A stretch of 64,000 nt of DNA. Source: Pleodorina starrii. Its lineage: Eukaryota; Chlorophyta; Chlorophyceae; Chlamydomonadales; Volvocaceae. The position numbers and the translations under genes are program-made. Below are positions 21,919 through 33,865 of the stretch, one piece after another. Under the pieces are notes generated by a model. The model made no database searches. It saw only the letters and a program-made list of their open reading frames with translations, and was not told where the DNA came from. The stretch is taken from the NCBI GenBank assembly GCA_030267565.1, contig BRXU01000027.1:853001-917000 (forward strand). The letters are read 5' to 3'. Position 1 is the stretch's first letter. Every line of letters starts with the position of its first letter.

Positions 21919-24900
21919 TCATCCCTTCCCCCGGCTCTGGCGCCATTCGGCAATCTTGCGCTTTAATTCTTCGTTGGATCGCAGCGCCTCCCGCGTCAGA
22001 GGCGTCCGCGAAAACGGGTCCGTCAGGCTGTTCAGGAAGTGCCGCTCGATCGTCGCCCGGTCCACCGTCATCTGCACAATTGCAAGGATTGGCACGATGT
22101 GGGTCAGCGGTATGCGACCGTACCTCGCGATGCAAGGAAATTCCAGCCCGGGCCACCTGTCCCAAACACACAATACTTGGAGGGGCTCTGCTGCTCCCGG
22201 TGGAGGGCCCCACTGGGGCTGCCCTGGCGGGCCCCTGGGGGGGCCGCCATCATGGCCGGCTCAGCCTCAGGGGGGGAGAAGGTGCCGCCGATGGGAGTGG
22301 AGGTGGGGCCCCAGCCCTGGGGGTTGGCGCCAACCCCGGCCCGGGGGTATGGGGACAGACGTGCCCAGATGTGTGGGCTGGAAGCCTTTGGAAATCCTGG
22401 AAGGCGATCAGAGGGCCCGGAAGGCCGTTGAGAGCCCCAGAACGCCTTTGGAGGGTCCGGAAGGCGTTCAGAAGGCGTGAAAGGCCCACGGGGGGCCGGA
22501 AGCCGTTCTGAGGGCCCGTGAGGCCTTCAAAGGACCCGGAATACCGTGGGAGGGACCGGAAGGCAATTGGGCCCGGAATACCGTCGGAGGGGCCGGAAGG
22601 CTATTGGGGAGCCCGGATGGCTTTCTGTGGGTTGGAAGCCTTTAGTATCCTGGAAGGCGATCACAGGGCCCGGAAGGCCGTTGAGAGCCCCAGAACGCCT
22701 TTGGAGGGTCCGGAAGGCCTTCAGAAGGCGCGAAAGGCCCACGGGGGGCCGGAAGCCGTTCTGAGGGCCCGTGAGGCCTTCAAAGGGCCCGGAATACCGT
22801 CGGAGGTACCGGAAGGCAATTGGGGAGCCCGGATGGCTTTCTGTGGGCTGGAAGCCTTTGGAAATCCTGGAAGGCGATCAGAGGGCCCGGAAGGCCGTTG
22901 AGAGCCCCAGAAAAAAAAGAACGCCTTTGGAGGGTCCGGAAGGCCTTCAGAAGGCGCGAAAGGCCCACGGGGGGCCGGAAGCCGTTCTGAGGGCCCGTGA
23001 GGCCTTCAAAGGGCCCGGAATACCGTGAGAGGGACCGGAAGGCTATTGGGCTTCGCTTTCCCCGTCCTTGTACGTCCCTTGCAGAAAAACAAAATTGGGC
23101 CCGGAATACCGTCGGAGGGACCGGAAGGCATTTGGGGAGCCCGGATGGCTGTCTGTGGGGTGGAAGCCTTTAGAAGTCCTGGAAGGCTATCAGAGGGCCC
23201 GGAAGGCCGTTGTTAGCCCCAGAACGCCTTTCCTCCGTCACCCGTTACCACCATGGTAGGCCTCTATCCTACCATCGAAAGTTGATAGGGCAGAAATTTG
23301 AATGAAACATCGTCGGCACGAGGCCATACGATTCGTGAAGTTATCATGATTCACCGCAGGTCGGGCAGAGCCCGGCTGGCCTTTTATCTAATAAATACGA
23401 CCCTTCCAGAAGTCGGGTTGTGCGCACGTATTAGCTCTAGAATTACTACGGTTATCCGAGTAGTAGGTACCATCAAATAAACTATAACTGATTTAATGAG
23501 CCATTCGCAGTTTCACAGTATAAGCAGTTTATACTTAGACATGCATGGCTTAATCTTTGAGACAAGCATCTCAGGGCGAGCTCCACCACCTGCACCACCA
23601 CCACCGGGGCATCGACCACGGGGCCGCAGGGGTGCCGGTCCCCATCCCCCAAAGCCCGACTCCCCCCTCACAAACCAACGACCCTCTTGGCAGCTGGCCC
23701 CGACCCGCGGCCCGACCCGGACAGCGCCCCCACCTGAGAGTCGGGCAGCACGACGGGGTCGGTCATGAGGGAGGAGGTGATGGGGTCCAGCAGCTCCTCG
23801 GGGACCTCCTCGCCGCCACCGCCGCCACCACCGCCCTCCCCGCTGGCCGCCAGCTGCTGCCGCCGGGCCGCCGCCGCCGCCAGCATCTCGGCAAACTCCC
23901 GCGCACCTGCAACGGGACAGCAGCAGCAGGGGGGGTTCACGGCACCGCATCGGCCGCGAGCTTGGGCCCCTTACCGACACACACCACCGTCTGGGCCCGA
24001 CGCGCGGCGCCGCTGCGTGTACTGCTGCGTTGAGCAGCGCATGTGCAAGGGTCCGGACGGTGACGCCCCGGGGGGTTTGTGACCCCCCTTGGTGACCGTT
24101 GCGACGGAGCGCGCAGAAGCGTGCGGAACGGGACTGGGATCAGCGATCAGGACGGGAGTAGTGGGCGACCACATCCCTAGATCCCCCACCCCCCCACCCC
24201 ACTCAAAGTGTGAAAATACATATCGGGTAAAGCCGCAACACCGTCCCACACCCACTCCCACTCCCCTACCCTCCGTTGGTCTCCCCGGCCCACCTGCTTC
24301 CAGTGGCCCCGGGTCCGCCGCCGGCAGGGCCGCCCGCCAGTCCACCGCCCGCAGGTACGACATCTGCTTGTCCATGTGCGAGTCCCAGTGCCGCAGCAGC
24401 GAATCCAGAAGCACGCCCGCCCGCGAACCCCCCGACGACGCAGCGCCGCCACCGCCGCTCCCGCCACCGCTGCCGGCGCGCCCGCCGCTGTCCGTCCGGG
24501 ACCAGCCCCTTGACTCCGCCTCCTCGACCACCTTCGCATCCACCTCCATCTCCATCCCCCCGCCGCCGCCGCCGTCTCGCTGGCAGCAGTCCCGCCAGAG
24601 GCCCAGCAGCGCCCCCAGCACGGGCGCCAGTGCATGCACCTTGTTGACCTTCTCGCTGAGGAGCGTCCGCTCGATGCGCACGGTGCTGCTCATGGCGGGG
24701 CCGGCGGCGGCGGCGGCGGGCGGCCCGCCGGCGGTGGCGGCGGCGCCGTCTGGCGGCGGTACGGCAAGCAGCTCGGTGAGGCGGCGGGCGTCGCTGCCCT
24801 CCGTCAGGTGTGACAACACAAAGGACACCACCTCAAGCAGCCTGCAGCCGGGACGGTTGGGGGTTGGGGATTAACCACAGAGGATTGGAGGGAGGGGGGC

Positions 24901-27900
24901 GGGGCGGGGGGCGGGAGGGGGCATCCAGGGGGAAACAGGAACCGCAGCGAGGGAACGGTACAAAGCAAGAGCACGCACGTCAATGCCAGAGCCAGTTTGG
25001 GGGAAGGGGAGTGCGGAGCGGCTGCTTACCGTATCGATGTCCCACGGCCAGATCCCTCGGGCAGCAGCAGAATGATCCGGCCGAACGAACAGACCCAACC
25101 CCAACCCGCGCACCTGTTGAGGTTGAGGGCGGCGTGCGGCCCCCCCGACGTGAATGCCTCGGGCAGCCTCGACGCGCAGAACTCCAGCAGCCTCAGCAGC
25201 CCCGCCACAATGTCGAACATGATGCCGGCCTTGCGGAACTGCTGCTGCTGCTCCGTCAGGTTGCGCCGGGAGCGGTTCTCGTGAAGGTCGGCAACTGAGC
25301 ACCCGGGTGGGTGGGGTGAAAAAAGAAGATACCGCAGCGGAGACGGAGACGGCGATAGCGAATGGACCCGGGGGTGAGGGGGGGGAGGGGGCGTGTGACA
25401 GGCGGGCGGGGCGGCAGGGGTAGAATAACCAGCAAGTAAAAAAGTGAAGTTTGGTGGGAGGAGCCGCAAGCGGTGTGATCCGCCCGGGTCGCAGCAGCGC
25501 GCTTGCCGGGGGCCGCGCCGGTCGCGGCAGGGACTCTGCCGCCCCCCCTTTCCCCCCTCCGGCCGCGCTCTGGCCGCCCAGGCGCCGGCCGCCCAGGTGG
25601 CAGACAGGGCCTCTTTGCCGGGCCGTGCTCCCTCCCTGGCCGCTGGCCCCTGGCCCTGGTCCTGATCCTGATCCTGATCCTGGTCCTTGCGCTGCAGGGC
25701 TATGGACCGCCACTGCTCCTACGTGGGACGTGCCCAACAGCCAACACGCCGCGCCCCCGAACCAATGCCACGCCTAGCCTAGCCGCCCCCCACCCCGCCC
25801 CGCGCCACCCCCACCTGTCGCCGCGAACTCGCTGGTGGCCCAGTTGACCATGTTGAAGAGGCGGTGCAGGAAGGGCTGCAGCGCCGGCCGCTCGGGCCGC
25901 AGCTCCGCCACCAGCAGTCGCCGGAACAGCGCACTGCCGCACCCGCCCCCACCACCTCCTCCTCCACAACGTCCTCCACCTCCGGTCCCCACCATCACCC
26001 CCTGGTGGCCCTGCGCCTGCGCCTCGCCGAAGCCCGTGCCGCGCACCAGCCGCAGCAGCACCTGCGACACCGGGTGCCACAGCCGGCTGTCGAACGCCGC
26101 GACGGCGGCCCCCGCCAGCCGCTCCCGCGCGACGCCGCTGGCCTCCACCTCCGCCAGCATCCCCGGCTGCTCCAGCGCCGCCGCCAGACCACCCACCAGC
26201 GCCTCTTTGGCGTCGGGTGTGCAGATGCGCGGCTCGTGGATCAGCACCACCAGCAGGCCGATCACGTCGCCGAGAGACCCGTGGGTCCGAAGGGCCGCCA
26301 GCGGCGGAGCCGCCGCGGCGGGCGGCAGCGGCGCCGGCGGCGGCGCGCCGGAGGCGGTGGCGGTCTGTGCGGCCTGGCGCACTGAGGTGAGGGTGTCTAG
26401 GATGCAGTCCAGGTAGCAGGTGGGGACGTAGGAGAGCAGCGGGCCGGGCAGCGAGGCGGCGGCGGTGAGCATGCGGGACAGCCAGGCGGCCAGGGACAGG
26501 CAGGCCTCCTGCTTCCAGCCGCTGAAGAACACCACCTGTGTGTGGGTGTGTTGGGGGGTCAGGGAGTGATAAGCTCCTTTATAAAACAATGAGTGTGTTG
26601 GGGGGGGGAGGGAGATTAGGTAAGTGGGGTAAGAAGAAAGATCCTCGGCGAAGAAGGTAAGTGGGGAGCAAGGGAGGAGTGGGGAAGAAGGGACGCGGGA
26701 CGGATTTTGGCTGTGAAGAGCGGGAAGGCGGGGAGGCAGGACGGCGGAGCGGGTAGAGGTACATGGGTGGGAGAGGGAGGAAGCGCCGCGTCGCGGTCAG
26801 AATGCCGCGGCGGCGAGGAGGGCGTGCATAAGGCCAGACGTGCGACGGGGCCAATGGCCAGGGTCGGACTCTCGCGGCAGCACTCGGGAGAGCTCCACCT
26901 TCAGCCATCCATTCCTCCCTACACCCCACCCCTTCCCGCCGCTTCACGACGGCAAGGCAAGGCGGCGGCATTCGTGCCCTCCTCGTCCGCCCGGCCCCCC
27001 TGCCCCTGGGTCCCGGGTCCAATCGCCCACGTCGCCTCCGTTCCACCGCTGCGGCCTCACCTACCGTATCTTTACCTCCCACCCTACCCCCTCCCTCGCC
27101 TGCCAACCCACCCGCCCGCCCCACCTTGAGCAGGCTGCTGAAGCGGATGTTGTTGGACACCTCCTGACGGAACACATCGCGGGCGTCGCGAAGGTAGGCC
27201 GCGTAGGAGGACGACGAGCCCGCCCCCGCGCCCGCGCCCGCGCCCGGGCTGGTGGCGGTGGTTATTCTGCGGAGGTGTCGCTCCACCTCCTCCATGCCCG
27301 CCAGGCTGCCAGCCAGCGAGTTGGACAGGTTGTGGGACTGAGAGCGGGGGGAGGGAGGGGGAGGGACGGGGCGCCGCGAGCGGGGGAGCAGGTGGGGGGA
27401 GGGGCCGAGGGCGGGTCAGTGTTGGAGGGCCGGGGAAATGAGATTCCAGCCGCTGCTGAGGAACTGAGGGGTCTGAGGCGACGTGGTAAGGACGTGGGTG
27501 TGGGCACAGGAGCGCAGCGGGGTACTGCGCGCGGAAACAGGCTGGGCCGCATGCGCCCGCGAGGCGGCCTGAGGGATGTTGTGAGGTAGACGGGCTGCTT
27601 GCCCCAGGGTCGTGTCAACCCACATCGCGCGAACAAAAGGGACGGACGCAGGAGGCGCAGGGCCCGCAACCCAGCCCGCCCTCCATCGCCCCCCCAGGCA
27701 CCTCGTTCCGCTACGGCCGGCTCCAGCCCCATCGCCCCCCCCCCAGCCCTCCCGAGCCCCCTCCCCTCTCCTCCACCGCTCCCAAGCCCCCGAGGCGGCT
27801 GGGGGAGGTTTCAGAACGGAGTACGGACGTACGGCAGGGCGGCCCAACAGAGGAGCCCCGGACCCGGCCCCCTAGGCGACCCACACACCGACCCAGGCAC

Positions 27901-30900
27901 CAATACTGCATTTCGCCGTATGTAAACCCACCGACCCACCGACCCACCATCCGGATGCTGCCTCCCACTTTGAAGGCGTACAGCGCCATCGCCAGATCCA
28001 CCAGCTCCCAGGCCAAACGGGGGCACGACCGCACACACGACACCACCCACGCATCCGCATCAGAAGACGGCGGCGGCGAAAGCTGCTGATGCTGCTGATG
28101 CGATGACGCGCCGCCGCCGCCGGCTGCTGGTGACTGCGGCGGCCGCGGCGGCGGCTCCACCGCCAGCGGCGCCAGCTCCTGCTGCGAGGTGACGGGTGAC
28201 TCTCGGCACAGGTGCGTCACGATGCCCCCCAGGCGCACCAGGCTGTTGACGGGCTCCAAGTCGGCCTTCATGGAGCTCTGGCGGGGGGGGGGGGTAGGGA
28301 GGGGGCAGGGGAGGGGGTGGGAGAGGTTAAGAGTAAACAGTCCCGAGGGGACGGGCTGGGGGGTGCAGACGTGGGGCGGTGGGGGCACCGCCCGGGAAGG
28401 AGATGTTGTAAACTGGGAAGTGAGCGCGGAGGGGGCCGGGGAGGGGGCGGGCACGGGCGCGGGGGCGGCCGGAGCGGGGGAAAGGACATCAAGAGGGTGG
28501 TCGTGGAGTGTGCGGGGCATGGCGCGGCCGTGCAGGAGGCCCGGCCTGGCTGGCTGGCAGGCGTCAGGGCGGGAATGGATCGTCGCCACCTTCGCACCCG
28601 ACCGACGGACCGATCGACCGATCGACCGACAGGACGCGTTCTGCAAGGCCTAGGACTCGGATCGTGTGTAAGGCAGTGTCCAGTGTGCCGACCTACAGCC
28701 TCGCAGCAGCCCACCCGGGTGCAGGTGAATCATCCCGTGTTGTTCGGTTAGGATATGCTGTTCGGATACGCTTGTCGCGTTGTTATGCCATCGCACTTCT
28801 GGATTGGTCCGCCGGCGACGCCGCCGCAGTCAAGTCGGGTAACGGCAAGCTAACACGCGCGTGGATCGATACGTACTGCTCGCTCGCTCCCTTCGTCCGG
28901 TTCGCCCCGGTCACCACGCTTCACTTCGCTTCTGTCCTTTTCACCCTCACAGCCCGCTTTGCCTGCCTGCCTGCTTGACCTCTTCCTTCCTGGCCCACCC
29001 CCTTCCTCCCCTCCACCCCGCCCTGCCCCCCCGCCCCGCCCTCACCTTGACGAACAGGGATCCCGCCGGGAATGTGTGTGTGAGCGGCAGGGCGGTCCTC
29101 AGCATGCGCACCAACACAAAGTAGGCGCTGATGAGCACCGTAGAGTCTGCGGGAGGGAGGGCGCGGGCGGGAGCGGGAGTGGGTTTGCCTTGGCGTCAGG
29201 ACCGCAGGCATAGGGAAGTTAAAAGAGTTAAATGCGGTAATGGCAATGGCAATGGTAATGGTAATGGTTGCAGCAACCCAGCCATAAGATGATGGCGAGG
29301 AGGACGAGGAGGAGGAGGATGGTAGGGCAGGGGGGAAGACGGACGGGGAGCGCCGGCGTCCTTCCACTAGCCGGTGCCCAGCTTGCCCCCTTATCACCGC
29401 CCCCTTACCCCGACTCCTGTACAGCCTCGAAGGACGGCGCCTCGGGCCACGGGCCACGTTCCCGCTGCGCCCGCCCACTGGCAACCGCCCTGGAACCGCC
29501 GTCGGGGTCCGAGGGCCCCTTGGCCGGCGTAAGACCAGGCAAGGAGACAATCCACGCGACAATCGACCCGCCCTCCAGCCCCAGCCCCAGCTCACCAGCT
29601 GACATCCCGTCCCAGCCGCCGCCCCGCCCCTCCGCCCCTCCGGCCCCCCCCCAAGCACCCACCCGACAGCCCCGGCGGCGGTACGTCCCGTGTGGCCCCC
29701 CTGTTCTTGTGCACCAGGTAGCGCAGGAACTCCACCAGCGCATCCTCCCGCGGATCACCCGCACCCGGACTGCCCAGCAGGCAGCACAGCAGCTCGTACT
29801 GCTTGTCCTCAACCTGCAGGCCGGGGTGGGGAGGGGCGAGGAGGGGCGCGGCGGGGTCATCCAGCGGCGGGTGGGTCGGAGCGCGGAAGGGGTGGTCGGC
29901 CGGCGAGGTGGGATGGGGTGACGTGGGGGACGATGAAGCGGGCCGGAGCAGGACGGGGGGGCCGTTGCGGCCACGCGGGGTGTGGCGACCGAGGGTGCCC
30001 CAGTGGTCATGGACGGATGGATGGACCATAACCGGGGCCACTGATGGGAGCGAAAGGGCGGCCCTCGCCTCGCCTCGCCTCGCGGTGCCACGGGAGGCGC
30101 CCCACGCGCCCCACCCGTCCACGGTCTCGTAGGTCCAGGCCGGGCCAGGCCAGCCACCCACCCGTGTGATTGCGGTGCTGAGCGCCTGCAGCCCCGCGCG
30201 CATTCGCTCCCGGTCGCCGCTGAGCTCGGAGCAGCCGCGCCACCAGACGTGCGGCAGCAGGTGGCGCAGGTCTTCGGGCGAGGGGCCCTTGCGCGTCAGG
30301 AAGCCCTCCAGCATCTGCCACAGGTTGGGGTGCCGCAGCCAGGCGCCGCGCGCCGCCGGCCGGCCCGCGATGGCCGCCGCCAGGCCCAGGTACGGGCACG
30401 ACGCCGAGTACGGAAACTGCTCCGGAACCAGCGCCGCCGACACGCAGCGCCGCGACAGCGTCTCCAGCAGGCAGTTCACCACCGCCGACAGCATCTCCGG
30501 CTCCAGGCACAACTCCAAGAGCTGCAAGAGGCCCGAAAGGGCGACTGATGACCCGTGGGACGGTGAGCCGCCGGCGCCGGCGGCGCCGGCGCCAAGGTAC
30601 CCGAGCGTCGTCGCGGCCGCGCCGGCGGAGGCAGCGCCGTCACTGGCCCCCGCCGCAAGCCGCAGCATCGCTGGCATGAGCACCGCCGCGATGATGTGCT
30701 CGTCCAGGAGGTACGGCGCCAGCTCGTCCAACGCGATGCTGGCCATCAGCAACCACGACTCCCAAGGCACCACGAAGTGGCTCGGCTGCCGCAGCGCAGA
30801 CGTCGCCCGGGGGCCGCCCGCGGCGCCAACTGCTGCCGCCGCCGCCGCCACGTCCGGGCCGCCGCAGCCGCCGCCGCCTTCTCTCGGCTGCACGGACGTG

Positions 30901-32379
30901 ACCAAGCGCTCCAGGCAGGACACCAGGTAGGAGCTGGCGGCCACGGCGTTGGGCGGCGGCGCCGCCTGCAGCGGCTGGTACCCGGACACGGGGTACAGCA
31001 GCGGCTGCGCGCCATAGTTGAGCTCGCAGCGCTCCCCGTAGGAGAGGCTGACGGCGGGGAAGTAGGCGAGGTGCGGCTGCATGGTGCGGATGCCGCTGAA
31101 GGCGACGCCCAGGCTGCGGCCGTTGCGGTAAAAGGTGGCCTCGCCGCGCTCCAGGTCCAGGCAGCAACCGATCACGTCGCCGGCGGCCCAGGACTGGAGA
31201 GAGGAGGGGGGGGGGTAAGAGAGACGGAGGGCAGGCGGGGAGGCGGCGGGAGGCCGGGGGCGGTGAAGCGGGAGGGCGTTTGTGGATTGGCGACTCGGAG
31301 CTGGGTGAAAGGGCGACGGATTGGGCTGGATTGGCGTGCAGGGGCGAGGCATTTCGCATTTGGGTCTGGAGGAGAGCTGGGCCGCCGGCCGCGGGGGTGT
31401 TATTGACTCGGGAGCTGGGCCCATCTGGTAGAGGGTGTGTGTGTGTGTGTGCGCGGGGGTAGGTACAGTACCGGCATCCTGAGGTCAGGACGGGAATGTG
31501 GGCAGGTGCGCGACACCGGGTAACCCCGTCGCCGTTCATGCGCCGTGTCCGTAGCTGCGCATCTCTACCGAGGAGCTGGAGCAGTGGTGGTACCGTACGT
31601 GGTGGCGGTGAAAGCCCCCCCCCCTCCGCCCCGGCTTCGCCCCCAGCGGCCCCCAGCCGGTCCTCCCCCCGCCTCGAGCCCTGCCAGCCGCGGAGTTTGC
31701 GGCGGCGACACTGACATCGTCAGGACCCCACCTCGCCGTACTGGGTGCAGCTGACGTGCCATTTCCTGACGCGCTTGCCGTCAAACGCGTACGAGTCCGG
31801 GGCGTCGCCAACGCCCTGCGGGCATGGCGGTGTTCAGGCTCGGCGGGTGTGGCGTACAGGTTCCAGCTCGCCCGCACGGGCACTTACCTCCTCGGCCGTA
31901 AAGGGGCACTGCAGCGTCGCCCAGCCTATCTGCATGATACCTGCTGAGCATATTGTCGCTTCATACTGCCATTTTCCTGAGAAGACGCACGCATTTGCTC
32001 GGCACGACGAAAAGGACGCTGTTGATGTGAGTACGCCGCTAGAGCTGGTGTCGATCTGCCCCACAATATAATCGATTTCCACCGTGGCGGGTCCCAGGCG
32101 TCCAGGCCTGTTGTCGGCAGCACCGCTGGGTCCGGCCCGTTCGCCGAGTTGGGCCCGTTCCGCGACGAGGTTGCTCAGACAGGAGTACATCCCATCCCCG
32201 CGTACAAGTGGTGCATGTAGATCGAAAACAAGCGCTGCTGCCGCGGCCTCGCCTTCGTCATCGTTGGGTGTGCTTGTCATTTGGTGCGGTTCCCCGCTGC
32301 CCCCCGAAAGCAGCAAAGCGAGGCCGCTAGGTCTACAGGAAGCAGATCCATCCTCTCTTTCCTTTTCCTTTAACCCCAT
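21919..32379 (-). CDS. RKP/KPC1-family SPRY-domain E3 ubiquitin ligase with C-terminal U-box
   Basis: Twelve exons 5' to 3': 32379-31888, 31815-31732, 31193-30162, 29813-29663, 29146-29046, 28277-27948, 27337-27125, 26535-25815, 25294-25114, 24841-24294, 23906-23734, 22071-21919; all phases agree, 1392 residues. The N-terminal third matches the plant RKP / animal RNF123 (KPC1) SPRY region: [66 protein letters not shown]. Family signatures continue with [16 protein letters not shown] and [17 protein letters not shown]. The last about 70 residues are a UFD2-type U-box: [57 protein letters not shown]. Known RKP/RNF123 proteins end in a RING finger; here no Cys/His zinc ligands are seen. Role inferred: E3 ligase in the cytosol or nucleus. 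The intron between the two U-box exons (22072-23733) is filled with a satellite and an 18S rDNA fragment. Confidence 0.92.
22355..23230. repeat. Higher-order satellite array of a degenerate ~20-bp GGAAGGC unit
   Basis: The sequence is built of units of 16-21 bp around CCCGGAAGGC followed by T-rich and GAGGG parts. These are organised into about four larger copies, each with GAAGCCTTT, starting at 22381, 22635, 22851 and 23163 (spacing 254, 216 and 312 bp). Neighbouring copies are highly similar with internal indels. The third copy has an A8 insertion at about 22913, and a non-repetitive 45 bp interrupts the array at 23048-23095. It lies wholly within the RKP-like intron and joins the rDNA fragment at 23230/23231. 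Confidence 0.85.
23231..23569 (-). rRNA. 5' fragment of nuclear 18S (SSU) rRNA gene, pseudogenic, in an intron
   Basis: Reverse complement reads as the start of eukaryotic 18S rRNA, from about position 28 to 366. Landmarks on the minus strand are ATGCTTGTCTCAAAGATTAA, GAATGGCTCATTAAATCAG, CGGATAACCGTAGTAATTC, TCATTCAAATTTCTGCCC and GGTAACGGGTGACGGAGGA. The first about 27 bases and everything after the GACGGAGGA site are missing, so it cannot make a functional rRNA. Helices appear intact, including TCGT/ACGA pairing around the variable hairpin near 23320, so the copy looks recent. It is transcribed as part of the host intron in the sense orientation. Confidence 0.9.
26553..26594 (-). repeat. 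Solo copy of the terminal 42 bp of the element at 2075-4536
   Basis: The reverse complement matches the last about 42 bases of the direct repeats (shared core TTTATAAAGGAGC) with 39 identities by eye. It lies in the RKP-like intron, in sense orientation to that gene, ending 17 bp upstream of the splice acceptor (exon starts at 26535). Confidence 0.75.
29239..29268. repeat. AATGGY microsatellite in an RKP-like intron
   Basis: Five near-perfect copies of AATGGC/AATGGT. Intronic, no coding effect. Confidence 0.8.
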
Positions 32380-33637
32380 CACGGCGGCTGCTCCAACTCA
32401 AATCTCGGAAGGAAAACCTGACGGTAGTTCTTCAGTTATTTACTCCGTTACAGCTTAAAGACAATATACTAATACATTACATGAATACTTACGAGGAAAA
32501 AGGTGCCGCGGTCGGAGTCGTGTAGAAGTTGGAAGGTCGCCGTAAGCACACGACAGCCCCTCCAATACTCCAACTATCCACCATGCAAGCGAGTTCAACA
32601 ACCATTTTGCACAACTGTCAACCAGTGCAAACTGTAAAACGGACAGTGCGTTCATCAGCCTTCGGAGCTGGCACGTTATGTTGTCGTCCAACCTGCCCAA
32701 CAAACTCTCCAGCCGCAGCGACCACATGCTGCATCCCGGTACCGAGTAGGTACCGGGATACCGAGACATGCGCTCCTCTGTCTCGGGGATGTCACGATGA
32801 GTGTAATTGACGCGTGCACGTGCAGCTTCAGTAGGCGTGGCTAAACCACGATTATGCAGCTTTGCGAAGCAGTCAAGAGGAGCCTCCCCGTTGACACCCA
32901 CAACTGTCCGAAAAGAGTTTTACAAGCAGAAGCCCTCAACTGCCCCTGAATAACCTGTCCTGAAGCTGTGGTGGCTGCGCTGAGCTACTACCGGGAGAGG
33001 TGGTTGTACAAAGGTTCCGAAGCCCCGTTCCAAGGTCCGTGGCCACGGTGGCCCAAATTCCGCGCTGAATGCCCTCTGAAGTCCATAGCCAAAGGAATCC
33101 ATGGCCGAGGGTTTTCTAACCCCCTTCTTTCTCTCCTTGACGCAAGACCGGTGCGGACAGTCCCGAGGCCCCAGTGTACTGCAAAACACGGCACAGCATA
33201 GAGCCAGTTGTGGTAGCTGTGCGATGCCGTCCCTGGCCTATGCATGAGGTCGCTGCGGCAGATAATTTAGCTTTCCTGTTATCCTGTCAGATTAATGGCG
33301 CCCTGGACCCTGCTGCGCCCTTGTGCCAGCTTTTCCGGGGCTTCTGGAGGAACGGGGAAGGTTAGTTTCGGGGCGTTTTGATGTCGTACGAGTTTACCGT
33401 CGCGTGCAAACTAGCGTCCTTCTTCAATATCAAGGAGACATTTTTATTCATTTGCGAGATTGATACGCAAACGTTCGGTTGCAAAGTGTAGTTGACACAA
33501 CCGTGGTTTCAGATCAAGTAGGTTTGAGGTTTAGTGTAGGTCGAAGGTCTCGTTTCCGCCCCCCTACCTACGGTATGAAACACGTCAAGTACAGGTCTGG
33601 TTTTCACTGCCATTGCCAGTGTACTGCGGGTAATTAA

Positions 33638-33865
33638 TTAATTACAGAGGAGCTGAATAACAGCTACATAGTGCGATATATAGTGGGTAAAGGCGGCTAG
33701 GGCTCGTGTCATGTGTTTCGCTGTTTAGGCCGCTGGTCCGCTACTGGTCAAGATCGCGTCAGGGTGGAATTACCGGGACTCGAGTTACGTCGTCATATGT
33801 TTCGACAGTATGTGTTACCGTCTTATTAATTACAGAGGAGCTGGATAACAGCTACAAAGTGCGAT
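33638..33865. repeat. 40-bp direct repeat pair, 188 bp apart
   Basis: 33638-33677 and 33826-33865 share 38 of 40 bases (core ACAGAGGAGCTG, then ATAACAGCTAC). Sequences between and outside the copies are unrelated. Confidence 0.8.

Noticed and set aside
22355..23230. CRISPR-like array
   Set aside because: Units are degenerate, without unique spacers, in a eukaryotic intron; it is a satellite.
23231..23569. Functional 18S rRNA gene
   Set aside because: Only about 339 of about 1800 bases are present and both ends are truncated inside conserved regions.
21919..23906. U-box exons as a separate UFD2 gene
   Set aside because: Codon phase joins them to the RKP-like exons and no start codon, UFD2 core or promoter-like sequence lies between.
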